DNA from: Onchocerca volvulus
Taxonomy: Eukaryota; Nematoda; Chromadorea; Rhabditida; Onchocercidae
Assembly: GCA_000499405.2 (NCBI GenBank)
Contig: HG738137.1
Span: 23,234,546 to 23,298,545 of the forward strand
Direction: 5' to 3'
DNA length: 64,000 bases
Position numbers and translations under genes: made by a program. Of the stretch, positions 26,912 to 40,299 are shown piece by piece; position 1 is the stretch's first letter; each line of letters opens with the position of its first letter. The notes under the pieces were generated by a model. That model was given only the letters and a program-made list of their open reading frames with translations. It searched no databases and was not told the DNA's origin.

Positions 26912-29900
26912 ATGATGATGCAGATTGAGCAACAATATTTGAGTTTGAACGATGTTCGAATGGTAATTTCAATTTTTTTGTTGATCTGATAAAAATTAGA
27001 TTAAAATTTGATTTATTTTGCTTAAACACCTTTTTCAATGTTTAATGCCAGAATCAAACTTATTTCCATAAGGTTTGTTCATTTCATTACTGTTTGTTTA
27101 TTGATCTTTTCAAAGAATGTTTGTTAAAATCTTAACTTCTTATTAGTACTAATAAAATTTTTTATTAGTGCTATTAATTTTTATTAGTACGAATAATATG
27201 GTCATTATTAATTCTGAGATTAAAATTTTTTCTATGAGTAAAATTGCGAAAACAACATAACTCTCGGAATATTCGAGACAATGCGTCGCATATTGCTTCA
27301 TTTGACTAAAAATCAATTCCGCAAAAAGAGTTGAATTATTTCTTTCAGTCACTTTGCCTATTTGATTATTTGTAAAATAAAAAAAAAAATTGGTTACAGA
27401 ATTTACTAGCATAAAGCATAGAAAGGGATAAATTTGGAAAAGTTTCGAAATATTAAAGTGAAAAAAACGCATTAATTAATATTTTACACGTTACAGAATC
27501 ACTTATTATTTACACAGAATCAATTAGTATTTATACGTTGCAGAATCAATCGACGGAAGCAACAGTTCCGCCACCGCCGGTTGTAATCTGTCCAACGGAA
27601 GTGGACAATGTTAATATAACTCTAGAAAAGAATCAGCAATGTGCATGCAAAGATTGCGGCAAGTTGTTCAATTCTGTGTGGTACCTTAAACAGCATGCCG
27701 TAAAGCATTCCAACGATCGACCATTCAGATGCAAATTTTGCTATAAGGTTTCTTACATCTTATTTTAATGTCGCGAATCATTCACTGATAGGCATTTGAT
27801 AAGTGATAAAACATTTTTATCATTTCAAATAATTTAGTTCACGAAGTTATGCAGAATATGTAAACTTTTTTTTTTTTTTTGGAACATTTCTGTTTACATT
27901 TTCCGTAAAAGTGCTCACGTTCCATCTTTGTACTATTTATATTTACTTGCAATATTCTATTCAAAACTGGATCTTTCAGAAGTGCAACAAAATCTTTTTT
28001 GATATAATCAAAACATTTTATCATTTATCAACATTTAATTTCATTAGATAACAGCAGCAAAAATATCTAGAAAACATATGAATTGGAACGGAAATGAAGT
28101 ATACGTGAACTGTTTTAGTTCATTTACAATTAGGTTACCATTTATTAAGAACGATGTAATACAAACGGATGTAGTAGATTAGGACGACGAAATCTGTGTG
28201 CTCATTTTATCATGCAATTAAAAAGTAGGCTAAAATAATATTAATTAACGGATATGACGTAGAAGGAATAGATGAATTGAGGAGTGATAAGGGATGAGAT
28301 GATGAGATCATAACTGTAAATCAGATATCAAAATGTTCAATCGATTGCATTATCATTCGATCTTTTCCTAATTTTATTTAACCATCTTTTAAATTAATTT
28401 CTCATCTTTGTCTTCTTATTTTATCATATTTAGCTCTACAAATTTAGTTAGAGCTCAGATTTAAAATGATTTGTGTAATTATTATTTCATATTTTAATTT
28501 TCAAAATTATTTTACACTTCGGTTTAGTGCAAATACATCGCGATAAGCGTCTAAATGAAATGAATCTTTTAGATGATATTTCTTAATGTCACACTATTAT
28601 TTCACTTTTTTTTTTTAAATTCATTTTTCTCTTTTTGTTTTTCTCTTATTTTATTGGTTGTTAATTTGGTTAAAGAAAACTGCTGAATTTTCTTTTTTCA
28701 GACTTACAAATTTCGATCAAATCTTTATCAACATAAATGTCCAGATCGTACCAAAAATGGCAATATGTAAGTTTTCATTGATATGATTTGTTTCTTTTTC
28801 TTGACCTGTTTTCCTTCTTCTTTTTTTTTTTGTTTTTGAAAAATGATGCACTTTTATTTTGCAGACCATTTAACAAACGTCTAATGTATCGCTTAACTGT
28901 CAACCAATCGCACCTTTTCGATACACGAGAATTATCATTACAGCAAACATCAGAAAGGATTGCTCCACCGAACTTTGACCATTTTTTCAGGTTTGTTTGA
29001 TTTTTTTTTCCGCTCGGATGAAAGTCAAATATTTAGATCATTTTTTAATCGATAGCTATAATTTCGTCTGAAAAAAAAAAGAGGAAAATTATAATCTGAT
29101 TTCTCCGTTATTCTTTTTAACTCTTGACGAATTTTCAATTTTAATTTAACTCAAATCAATATGATTAAAGATAATGTTTAATTGCAAATAAGTAAATAAT
29201 CAAACGAAATATTACTAAAACATGCATGCATTATGTTATATTTACATATTTATTTGATTATTTCCTTTTTTTTATAGCTATGCTTGAAAAAAGAAATGTA
29301 TATTTGTAGAATGCAAGCTTTTTACAGTAATCGGCCAAATTTCACCCTTCCAATTCAACCGGTCGAGCAGCATACTGAACAAATTGATATTCCGATTAAA
29401 GCGATTTCAGCAGAAACATTAACTGCGAAGCAACAAATCGAATTGCGGGAAACTGTCACTCCAAAACGATTTTTAGACCAATCTGTTATTGATAATTACT
29501 TGCAAAAGTATAAGAATAAGGTAATAACAATCGAAATTACAATTCAAAATGCTTAGTGACCAATTAGACTTGCTCATTTTGTAAATAATCGCCTTAATGA
29601 TTAATTGGCCTGATTGCCAAGTTTGTTTTTTCGACCATTTCTATTGATAGTAGCTAAATTAAAAAAAAAAAAAAAGAGTGCCATTTCACAGGTAATGTTA
29701 AAAGAATGCAAACTATTGTAAAGATATGCATTCAGTGGTCATTTCATACAGTGATTTAGTTATCAAAGTTATCATTGAAATGACTTCAGTTTTTAATCCT
29801 TTTAAAATTATTGATTGATTGATTACTCTTTTTGATGTTTTTGCTAAAAAGAATTGTATAAAAATTTGGCAAATAATAAACCAAAAACAAAAGTTGTGCT

Positions 29901-32900
29901 AATATTTGATAATTCAACCGAATTATTTGATGATTTAGCTTTATCAATGTCGTAAATGCAAACTGCAATTCCCGACACGTGGTTACCTGAGTCGACACAT
30001 TGCTCAACATAACGAATTGGAACGAATATCATTGCAATGTGAGAATTGTCCACAACGATTTTCGAATGATTCGGAATTGAGGAAGCATGCAGAATTACAT
30101 TCCAAGGATTCTGGGATTCTATGCACAAAATGTCGCTCATCTTTTAGGTAGGTGAAGTATTTGGATGATCGAAAATTTGAATAAATTACAATGACTGTCA
30201 ATGTTTGCCGGAATTTGATTCACTTTTCTTGCTATCTGGAATGTGATTTACTTTTTTTATAGGTCAGTGTTAGCATTACGACGACATCGAAATCAATCCC
30301 GACAATGCATGTCGTCATCAGTTAGCAACTTTAACAATCAAAGCATTGTATGTTTTTGTATTTTCCATGAACGGATAATCTTCCGAGAAATCTGAAGCTA
30401 TCAATGGCTATGATTACTAAGATCTCAGAAAATTCCCAGAATTATTAATCATCAATTAGATAGAACTGAACGGATATTATAATCAGTAAACGAGTTAAAA
30501 GGAATATTGCAAGCCAAGCGATCGCTACAATATTATATTTAGCGTGCAATCTTCGGGAACGCAAGAAATGCGCTTTTCTCACTAACCATATGATGCGATC
30601 GTTTGCAGACTGCAGAACTGCTTGCAGCATGCAGCATAATGTATCATAGAATATTCATAGCATCCGAAACTCAAGTATTATGAATTTCAATTAGTTGCAA
30701 GTTATAAACTTGCTGCTAATTATAAACTGAAATAGTTTTAAAATTGGAAAAAATTAAAAAGTGCTGAATTATACTAAATGAAATTCTTTTTCAAACAATC
30801 ATAAAAAATGGATGAAATTTCAGGATGAGTATGCATACATTGATGCTGTCGAAGCGGAAGAAATCCAGATGAGTAGTCTAACAACAGCAACTGGAACTGA
30901 TAATTTTGGTGAAGAAAAACCATTCGTTCCAAGTGATAAGAATGGTGATTGTGATACTGCCAGTAGCAGTGCTGATTGTTATCAGCAATTCTCATCTAAT
31001 CTAATCAGGTATAATCATTTCTTCTCCTTCTCTTTCATTTGTAACGCAAAGTGATTGTTTCAGGTTTTCTGCTAGAATGTTATTAATTAAAGGAAAGTAA
31101 TTACAAATAACATTTATGATTATTCAGACCAGAAGATCATAGCAATGAAAGTGAAACAATAATGTGTGAGAATGGATCGAAACGAACTATTACTACGGTG
31201 AAAATTAAACTTGGCCCAACGCCTATTGTTTCGATAATGAAAAAGAAAGATGACAGTAATACTGATGAGCAATCAATGAATAAGAATAGAATATTCTATC
31301 CAGGTTTTCATTCTTTCTACTCATTTTACTCAAAAATGTCATTTACCTTCTCAGATTGACTTCAAAGCAGTAATAATTTGCTGATCATATCGCATACATG
31401 ACAAAGATTTACCAATAAACGACGGAAGTTGGCATTGCATTAATCAAAAGCATGCCTCAAAGTTGTTTTTTGAATGAACTTTGCGTCTGAAATTAGCAAT
31501 GAAAGATTTAAAGTGGCCTAATTCATCAATTGATGAATAGGGCAAAATAATTCGATAAATAATATTGAGATGAAGTCAAATAAATATCACTCTAAATCAT
31601 TTATGAGAACAAAAATTTGTCTATAAAAAAATTTTTGACAAAGAAATTTTGATTATTTCAAAAGATTCAAAAATATTGAAAAGGCAATTTTTTTTTTTTA
31701 AATACAATATAATTAGCACATTTTTCCATCATAAAAGTATTAAGATTAGTTTATTTTTAGTGGCCAGATTTTTTTCCTTAAATAAATGATAATTGCTTTT
31801 ACTAATTGTTTAATTAAATAATTGTTATTTAAAAATGCATGCATTTTGAAATTTTTTTTTGAAATCATACAGAACTAAATGATATGGAAGCAACAAATTC
31901 GGAAGTGATATTTGAAGAGGAATCAAAGAGACGATTATCTCAGGGCAGTAGTACTTCCGATATTTCCACAAATCACTATAGCAGTTATATCGGTTCAGCT
32001 CGGATTATCACCAGTCATCATTCAGGTACTTCTGAATCTTCATTTTCTTTCAATAAATCGGATACAGAAAGAATGTCAAAGAGAGAAGCACGGCTATTCT
32101 TTATTTGGAATCAGATTCTCATTCTTACTTTTCCATTAAATTCATCTAACTAGCATTTTTTTTTCCTGTAATAGTCTTTCTTGTCAAGCCTTTGCTAACA
32201 GAAGTTTTACTTTTTACCTATGCCTTTTGAATGAGATGTCACAAACGTAGAATGGTAGTCTTTGTTTATGAAATTGATATAATATGATTATTGCATGCAA
32301 AAAAATTGGCATTCCTTTTCGATATGTTTATTTTCAAAAAAAAAATGAATTCAAATAATCCTCTGATTAATTCGGCATATTTTCAATATTTAAATTAAAA
32401 AATTTATTATAAATAAAAATATAATACTTAAAAAAAAAAAGGAAAAGTTGAAATCTTTACAGGAATGAGTGGTAGTAGTGCTACCAGCAATAATAATACA
32501 CAAACAAATGGTGGTGGTAGTGGTGGAAATGATGAATCGCATTTCACAATTTCAACTTTTGATAGTTTTTTATCGAGTAATGCTGGCAGTGATGTTTATA
32601 ATAGTTTAATGCTAGAAGGTGGTCGACCGCTTATTCTACATTCCCATATACATGCTACCAAAGGTTTTATTTTCAACTTTTTTTTTTTTTTTTTTGCCAT
32701 CCATTTGGTAGTTTTTGGTAAATTTTACTAGATGAAATACTTGATTTTGTTCAATCTTTGATGATTTTGAATGGATGAAGTATTATTTGTTTTAATTTAT
32801 TTTAAAAATTCTTCACTTTTCTTTTCAATATTTTATTTTTTTTCCAAATTCTACTACTGCAAAATTTACTAGGGAATAATTTCAAAATTTCCAGAATTTT

Positions 32901-35900
32901 CAATGGTGTTACAAGAAATTTTTAGTCATATTATAAGAGTACATTAAGAAGATTTACCTATATTCGTTGTTGAGAGTTAAATCTTTAGTTTAAATAGAGT
33001 AATTATTCGACAAATAGAGCTCTTTTTCCCCTTTGCATTCATTTCATCTTAAAAGTTCTTTTATCACTATGACCATTATAAATAGTTTTCCAAACTTGAT
33101 CATCACTTCAGATATTTCGATGTTTTGCCTTATGCATGCAAGCAATTAAAAATGGAATAAATCAATGTATATTATTACTAAAAGTATTAAAATTATCAAC
33201 AGAAATTGATTAATCCATTGGAAATTCGAAATTATATTATAAATATGTTTACCTGGCATTCTAGTTAAAATTGGAATTTAGCAAGAAGATTAAAAAAGAG
33301 AATAAACTTCCTGTTAGATAATTCCATGAAATAATACTTTTTGTATTAGTGAATAGCCATATAATCATAAATTCAATGAACTGAAAAATGCGGAATTTAT
33401 TCGAATGATTCACTGAAATGGATCGCTCTCTGTTTTATGGTTGATATTTTAGAATTACGATAAATATATATTAAAAAATACCTGTCCTGTGAAAAAAAAA
33501 AAAAAAAGAAAAAAGAAACGAAATAATTTTCAGTTCAAGCTGTATCGCAGCCAGCTGTTGATTTGATCGGTTATACGACGCAATCAATTCGTAATGAAAT
33601 TAGCCTCTGTGAAGCACTTTTTACTGTACGAACACACTTTTTGAGGTTTTCATTTCATTGTTTTATGATATATCGCTAAACATGTACATATATCTTAATG
33701 TGTTGTTACATCACCGTTATTTGACGTATTATTTCAAGGAAAAAAGAAAAATCTTATAATCAGAAATTTAAATGAAAGATTAGAGAATAATCGTATGATA
33801 TATCGCTGAACATTTATATATATATTTACAGTGATGTTGCATCAACGTTATTTGATGTGTTATTTCAAAGAAAAAACAAAAAAACAAAAAAATTGATGAA
33901 AATATTTGCGTGAAAGATTCAATAGTAATTCCAGCTGTTGTTAGATAAAAAGTTTTCATCAAATCACTGTCATTATTATCAAATAAATCCTTTTCAACAA
34001 ATCTATGCTTTTAAATGAATTCATTATTATTTGCGATTATGAAGCGAGCAGGCAAAATACTACTAATATAAATGCAAAAATTTTCAGGAAAATCGCTGTA
34101 TATATTGTTTATACAACTGTACTACAAACTGTGAAATTTTTCGATTCGATTTGTGGTTTGTTTTGTTTTGTTTTGTTTTAATTCATAGAATTTTCCGAAA
34201 AATTTTTTTGAACCACAATTGAACCATTTAAATTGCATAAAATTTATTTGTTTCGGAATTGCTTAAGCCCTGAATATTTTTGTTTAGTTAAAAAGAGAAA
34301 GTTAATTAAGAAGATGAAAATATATTTCTTTTTTAAGCAAATATTCGCGAAATTTTTGATATGTCTGATTAAACTTCTTAATATTTGATTTTATCAAACA
34401 AATATCTTCTAATGCTTATTATCAGCAACAAGGGTAGTAAGATGATGTTATTTACGGATGAAAAATTCATTTTTGAAAAATAACGCTGCTTGAGTAGAAT
34501 AGAGCGAGGAAAAGACGACGACAACTTCAAATGTCCTTAAACTGTTCAACTCTTTTTTTTTTTTTTTTTTTTTCTTGAAACTCTTCTAGAAGAACATTTC
34601 AATAAAATGCAGGCAAACACATACATAAATTCCTTTTACCATCCAACAAATGTATACAATTAAATTTTCTAGGAATTTTTTATGCGTATGTTTGTTGTAT
34701 AATATTTTACATGCATGTTAATGTATGTAGAAGTAAGTAACAACAGGATGTTGATTTCTATGCATGTTTGTATGTCAAAACTTTTGTCCATCTAATTTAT
34801 CTTATTAAATTTTTTAACTGACATCCTTTTTGTTGCTGTCCAATTTCTGAAAACCACTTTCAACTCAATTTAATAGTCACAACAACTTCTCCCTTTTCTT
34901 TAATTTTTTAATCGTTTCAAGTAAATAAATGCATATATACGCCATGAGCTATGCCATCAATGCAACAAAATTAATTCTTTTAATCGGCGATATTGAAAGC
35001 CAACAATTTCCACTCACAAACTAAAGTACTTAGAAACTTTCTGATGACAGATATAGTTGTTCTCTTCATTCCCTTCAAAATCTCGTTAGAAAGTTTAAAT
35101 GATTTTCGATGTTTCAGCACCACTGTATCACTTCATAAATGTGTAACTTTTTAGTGGCATGTCTCAGTTTCACATTCCTCTCTTCAATTTCTTTCTATTA
35201 AAATCTTAAAGTTCCAAATGAACAAAAATTTCAGTTAATAGTAGTGTAATGCAAATTTTCCAGTTCATGAAATTGATGCTTGAGCAGTATTAAACAAAAT
35301 TTGAACTTATTAAAGGATATTTAAAGATGGAAATATTTTTTCCTTTTGAATAGTTTTCCTTCTAAACAATCAGTTTCTGATGATAAGGATTCTTCTTTCT
35401 TCCCAAAAGATTCAGAATTGCTCGATGATTGATAATTCGAGTATTTGTAGGAAAAAGCTGATCAGTCAATCTCTTCAAAATATTTTTCTGTTTTTTCATT
35501 TTCTTCAATTCATAGAAATCTCTATCTTTCAGTATATTTCTGGAGAAATTTCGCTTTTTTTCCACCATAGTTTTCGAGGCAAGATTGCCTATTCCTTAGG
35601 ATGGATGTTATGTCGAAGTTTCCAAGTTAAGAAAAACTTTTCTAAGTTTTCTGTTTTTAATCAATCTTTTCTGCATTCGATTTCTACTAATCTTCTATGC
35701 TGAAATCTTGCCAAAACTTTTCCATTTTAAGTTAGCAACCAGATTTCATATCGAAAATTTAGCACTAAATTTTAGATCGAGAATTAATTATGGTAGCACG
35801 AAATGAATGCATTGTTTTCTTCTTCTCGCTTCATTTCCTTTTTATTTTTACCAATCGAGATTGAAACTGGATCATTCTGCTCATTTTCAGAAGTTTTATT

Positions 35901-38900
35901 TTGATTTATTATAAAATATTCTCGCATTCATTTATCTTTCACTCTCTCTCTCTCTTCCTCTTTCTTGCTATTCCTATTCCAATGATTTTTAATTCAAATT
36001 TTTTCCATTTCAACTATAAACAATTCATCACAGAGAGAAAAATCATTTTAGTATTCCCTAAAGGAAACGAGAATTTGAAAATTCTTCAACACTGTTTTTT
36101 TTTTTTTTTTGGTTATCGAAAATTTTTTTGACGTTAAAAGTCCGTCAATCAAGTCATTCGCTCAAATTTGCATATTGAAAGTTGTTAAACTAAAATATAT
36201 ATCAAAAATAGTTTTATTTTTTGAAAATAATTTTCCATAATTAGATGGTTTTTTTTTTTCTAAAATATTTCTTAATTTTTTTGAAATTTCTTTTTTCCAC
36301 ACAATAGAATCAATATTAAAAAAAATATCTGGACTGAATTTGAATAATTAAATTTTCCAAAAAAAAAATGAAAGAATCAGTTGCTATTGATCGAGATATT
36401 TCTTCACAAAATTTAATGTACATAGTATAAAAGTTTTGATTAATGCGATTCGGGAAGATTGTCAAGCGAAAGATTGTCATGTTATTAATGAACAAATAAT
36501 GCCTCTCTTGTCGCCTAACAAGCATTATCATTTCTATCATTCAAATATCAAACGGTAACTTCAATTCTAACAATTCCTGAATGTCACTCTTACAGACGTA
36601 ATATTTGGTGACAACTTTTTATGTGAATTGTATTTGATAAAAATGTAAAACTTTATACTGATAATTGCATTTGTCAGAATTTTCTTCTCATTTCTAGTCA
36701 AATAACGTACCACAAAGTTTCCTATTATATATGCATAGTTTGCTTTTTTCCCACAATGTTTTAGAAATAATAGTTGAAACTTTCTAAAGCGAAATTGTCT
36801 TTTTTATGCCTTTTCTGTATAGAGTATAACATTGATAGCACAAATCTTTTGATATGAAAATTTCAACAAAGCTCAATTTATTTTGATAAAATTAATTAAG
36901 AATCTACAAACCATTAAAAGACTCCCCTCAATCCTTCCAATATTTTCAAATTTTATAACTAAATATTTCGATTATTTAAAACTTTTAAAATATTTTAGAG
37001 AAGCCTGAAATAATTTCAAAATATTTCTAAGGCAAAAAAAAAAGTTTTTTTGCCACTTGAGAGCTGTATTACATTCTTTAATTTTTTTTCGGCGAATGTT
37101 TCACAAAAGTTACCATTTTAATTCTATTAGGAATAAACATTTGTATTTGTTTCATAAATGGCATTATTTCTGTAAACAGTTTTTCTGGTATCAAAGAATG
37201 ATAAATTCTTTTATCGAAAAAAAAAGGTTCGAATAAAATTTTCGACATTATTTGTTGATTGGGTGGCCATCGTTCATCATTTTTTCTATTTTTTTTTTAA
37301 ATTTTTTCTTTTCTTAATGTTCACCGAATTTTGAAAAGAGAATTTTCAAGCCATCCATCTTCTGAATTTAATTTTGATAATATAATCATTCTTGGATTCC
37401 TATTTCTCTTCACTATTTCATCTATTCTGTCAACACGACGAGAATCATTATCACATTATCACATTTACTCTTCTTTGATTTCTTATCTTTACGTTGATAA
37501 TTCCTTTTTTAATTACCCCTATGATCGTTTTGTGTAAAAAAAAATTCTTTACTATTTTAGTGTAGACAATGTATTGAAGTAGGCTGTAGAACGATTCGTA
37601 ACGATTCAACATTTTAAAAATTGTAAAACCGATGAGTAATCAATATTGTTTGAAAAAGAGAATTAGTCAGATTAAATAAAAGATTTGTAATGCATGGAAT
37701 TCTATGTTCTCAAGCAAATGCTCTTAATTAATTTGAAAATTGATTAGAATTTAAATTTTTGCAAGTATAATATTTTCTTCAATATTCGATTTAGCACAGT
37801 AAAATGTTAAAAAAAAGAAGGAATATAAGAGTAGACAAATGTTCAGAATTTGGGTTATTTTAATCAGAGTTGATTGATAACAAATTGATAAAAAAGTAGC
37901 AAAGATAGAAATGTAAAGTTGCTAAAATTTCTGCACAATTTCTCATTTGTAAAAAGAAAAAAACAAACAAACTTGGAAAGATTAGTAAATTCTAAGAAAT
38001 AAGAGAAGTTATTCACATTTACCGTATGCTTCTTTCCTCTGTTGCACTTTTTATCGATAATGAAAATTAATGAATGAATAGCTTCGAGCATTGCTAAGTT
38101 TTAACAAACATCTAAATCTTAAAAACTTAGCAATCCTTCTATTTTCTGCAATCTTTCAAAAAGTTACCAACCGAAATAGTTAGTCATTTCAATTTTTACG
38201 AATCCCTGCGTTCACTTTTTTTTTAAATTCGAGAAATTTTCGTCATAATTATTATTTTCTTCAAATTTTTAATTAATTAATAGAATTATTGAGCCGAATC
38301 TAATTCCTTTAATTAGCTGATATAATTAATGAAATAATTCTAGCACGTATTATTCTAACATTTCATGATCATAATTTCACTTTGTTTAAATTGATGATAA
38401 CAATATTGTGTATCAGATGATTCTGAGAAAAACTAGCGATATCAATTAGTACTGAAATATGCAGATAAAGGGATTTAAAAGATTCTGTAGATCAGAGTTT
38501 CAAATTCGAAATTATCAATTAATTGATTATAAAATCATTAGTTATGAAATTTCAATTAAGATGAGAAATCATGATTTGCGAATAAAAGAATTGTAATGTT
38601 GAAATCGATTTTCTTCCACTCTTTAAAGTATAAAATTTTGGTACGATAGTAAACAACGATATTACAATGCATGTCTTTCTAAAAGAAATTCGCTATTTTT
38701 TTGAAATTAATTTTTGCTGCATTCTTTGCGAAAAATTTCCATTATTTTTTGGGCGAAAAATGGCGTCAAATGATTACTTCTTATGAATAAAGAGCAAAAT
38801 TTCATTCCTGTAATTTACTGTTTGCTAACTTTCAATTTAAAGTTATCCATCTTACTTTTACGAATTTGCAGGAAAACAGAAAAAGTTAAACCGGAATTTG

Positions 38901-39068
38901 TTAGGTGCCGCTGCTTCGGCAGCAACACCGCCGACATTAACCACAAATTGCTTGAAAACAACGCAGTCTGTAACCAAATATGCGGAAACTGTAGTTGAAA
39001 AAGAATCCGGCAATGTTACGAATATGATCGAAAATGATGCCGGAACCGGAGCTGTTAATGATAAGTGA
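26912..39068 (+). CDS. Five-finger C2H2 zinc-finger regulator, 13 exons
   Basis: Modelled exons: 26912-26962, 27544-27747, 28702-28766, 28865-28990, 29310-29520, 29939-30147, 30263-30347, 30824-31008, 31128-31303, 31873-32025, 32463-32663, 33534-33625 and 38880-39068. Phases agree throughout and give about 648 residues. Five C2H2 fingers are seen. Finger 1 (about residues 52-75) starts CKDCGKLF. Finger 2 (from about 80) is split by an intron and ends in an H-x-C variant. Finger 3 starts CRKC (from 223) and finger 4 CENC (from 253). Finger 5 (CTKC, from 281) is atypical at its histidine end. The C-terminal half is disordered, with Ser/Thr/Gly/Asn-rich tracts. It is probably a nuclear nucleic-acid-binding regulator. 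The five-finger architecture recalls C. elegans SYD-9, but that is a guess. The first exon is provisional, and the last acceptor is uncertain because the stronger AG at 38871 would lead to an early stop. Confidence 0.82.
32026..32153 (+). CDS. Possible read-through extension of zinc-finger exon 10
   Basis: The reading frame of exon 10 stays open for 42 codons past the modelled donor (GTACTT at 32026) to a TAG at 32151-32153. The first 20 or so codons are rich in serine and charged residues (SESSFSF, ERMSKREAR), like the preceding exon. The frame then turns hydrophobic. An in-frame AATAAA occurs inside. This could be a shorter isoform ending here, or chance. Confidence 0.25.
33626..38879 (+). 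other. Long final intron of the zinc-finger gene
   Basis: A 5.25-kb intron, far longer than the others in the gene. Apart from the tandem duplication at its start it holds homopolymers, a TTTTG repeat at about 34156-34180 and no recognisable exon. A small missed exon is possible, because the strong acceptor just before the last exon is in the wrong phase for the preceding donor. Confidence 0.5.
33665..33920. repeat. Diverged tandem duplication in the last intron
   Basis: Two copies of about 128 bp, starting near 33665 and 33795, share TGATATATCGCT, a TGTTACATCA/TGTTGCATCA motif, CGTTATTTGA, TTATTTCAA and a final TGAAAGATT. They lie in the long intron after the twelfth zinc-finger exon. Confidence 0.8.
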
Positions 39069-39950
39069 TGATAGCCGGTGAATTTTAACGGTTAGTTATT
39101 GTTTAAAAATTTTGAATTTTATTTGATAATAACCTATTTCTGATTCATTTTAATTCAATCTTCATTTTCTTGCTTCTTCGGATTTCAAATTTCATGATTT
39201 CAAATTTTGTGCGAAAGATGAGGAATAATTTTTTGTTAGTTCAAAGTTCAACATCTCATTATGACGCATAGTTAGTATTCAAAAAATTAGAACTGAATAT
39301 TTTACATGAACTTTTTGAAAGAAATAAAAAAGAAAAAAAGTGATAAATTAATAATTTCACAAGTATGTTGTATTTTTCAGATGTGCTTTTGGCGGTGATT
39401 GCTTCTGATGTGATATAATTTGATGGCCCTTCCGTAAAGAAAAGAATTATAGATTCTGGAAGTTGGCATCTTTCCCTTATAAGTTTCCAGAATTTCGTCC
39501 ATCCTTTACTCTCAGAATGCTACGATCGATGGATGAAACATTAGAATCCCACTTCCTGGTGTCTTAGAAGAGTTCGCTCTCTTTCTTCTTTCTTCTCATC
39601 AATTTGTCATTGAACAGCTGTTTAGAAACAAAGTCAGTCAGTAATTTCCGAATTTCAACAATTGTTTTTGTTTTTTTTAAATAGGAATAGATAATGAATG
39701 AATTAATCAAATTCGAAATAGATTTGTTCATTGCGAAAAAGAACTAAAAGCAAAAAGTTTAAAGAATACAAATTTTTTATCAACATTTTATTTTCTAATT
39801 TTGTTTAGCTTCTTGCAAATCCATTCTAAAAAACCTTGGAAACTTAAAATTAATTCATTTTAACCATTTTTTAAATTAATCAGAATGCACATTAAAAAGT
39901 TTTTCATTTTTCGTTTGATTTTTTTATCTCGAATTGAAAATTAATTTTTT
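39069..39950. other. 3' region of the zinc-finger gene
   Basis: The sequence after the stop shows a possible donor (GTTAGT near 39090) and a good acceptor (TTTTTCAG, ending about 39380), so the 3' UTR may contain an intron. An AATAAA occurs at 39323-39328. No further coding potential is evident. Confidence 0.35.
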
Positions 39951-40299
39951 GTGCCTCTGCCATCGAGAACAGTCTCTGATCTCTAAAGGTCTTCGTAATG
40001 AAGACTTCAGCTGTTCAATTGCTTCCCATTTTTCAAATTATTATAAAAGAAATTTTCGATGAAGTTTTCGAAAATTTTAAACTATCAAATTCGGAATTAT
40101 AGAAATCTTTTCTTTCAAATACTAAAATTTCAGATATTTAAATTTCACACTTGAAATTGTCAAGATTTAGAAGATTTGAAATCTCTGAATAAGTAATGAA
40201 CTGATCTTTGGATAGAATTGGGATGAAACTTGATTAAAATGAAAATTTAATGATCCAGTTGAACAGCAACCACACGGATATTCGCGGTGGCAGAGACAC
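39951..40299. mobile_element. MITE-like inverted-repeat element
   Basis: Two 19-base termini in inverted orientation (39951-39969 and 40281-40299) match at 16 of 19 positions around the core CTCTGCCA. A second inner inverted pair (GCTGTTCAAYTG, near 40009 and 40256) supports one foldable 349-bp unit. A perfect small hairpin, AGGTCTTC / GAAGACTT, sits at 39987-40007. There is no coding capacity and the target-site duplication is unclear. A non-autonomous DNA transposon is the likeliest reading. Confidence 0.5.

Noticed and set aside
27149..27472. 107-codon minus-strand ORF.
   Set aside because: It lies inside the first intron of the zinc-finger gene, is hydrophobic and AT-driven, and has no supporting signals.
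35380..35703. 107-codon ORF, with a minus-strand ORF overlapping it, in the long zinc-finger intron.
   Set aside because: Both are Phe/Ile/Lys-rich with no domain, and neither gives a phase-compatible exon for the surrounding gene.
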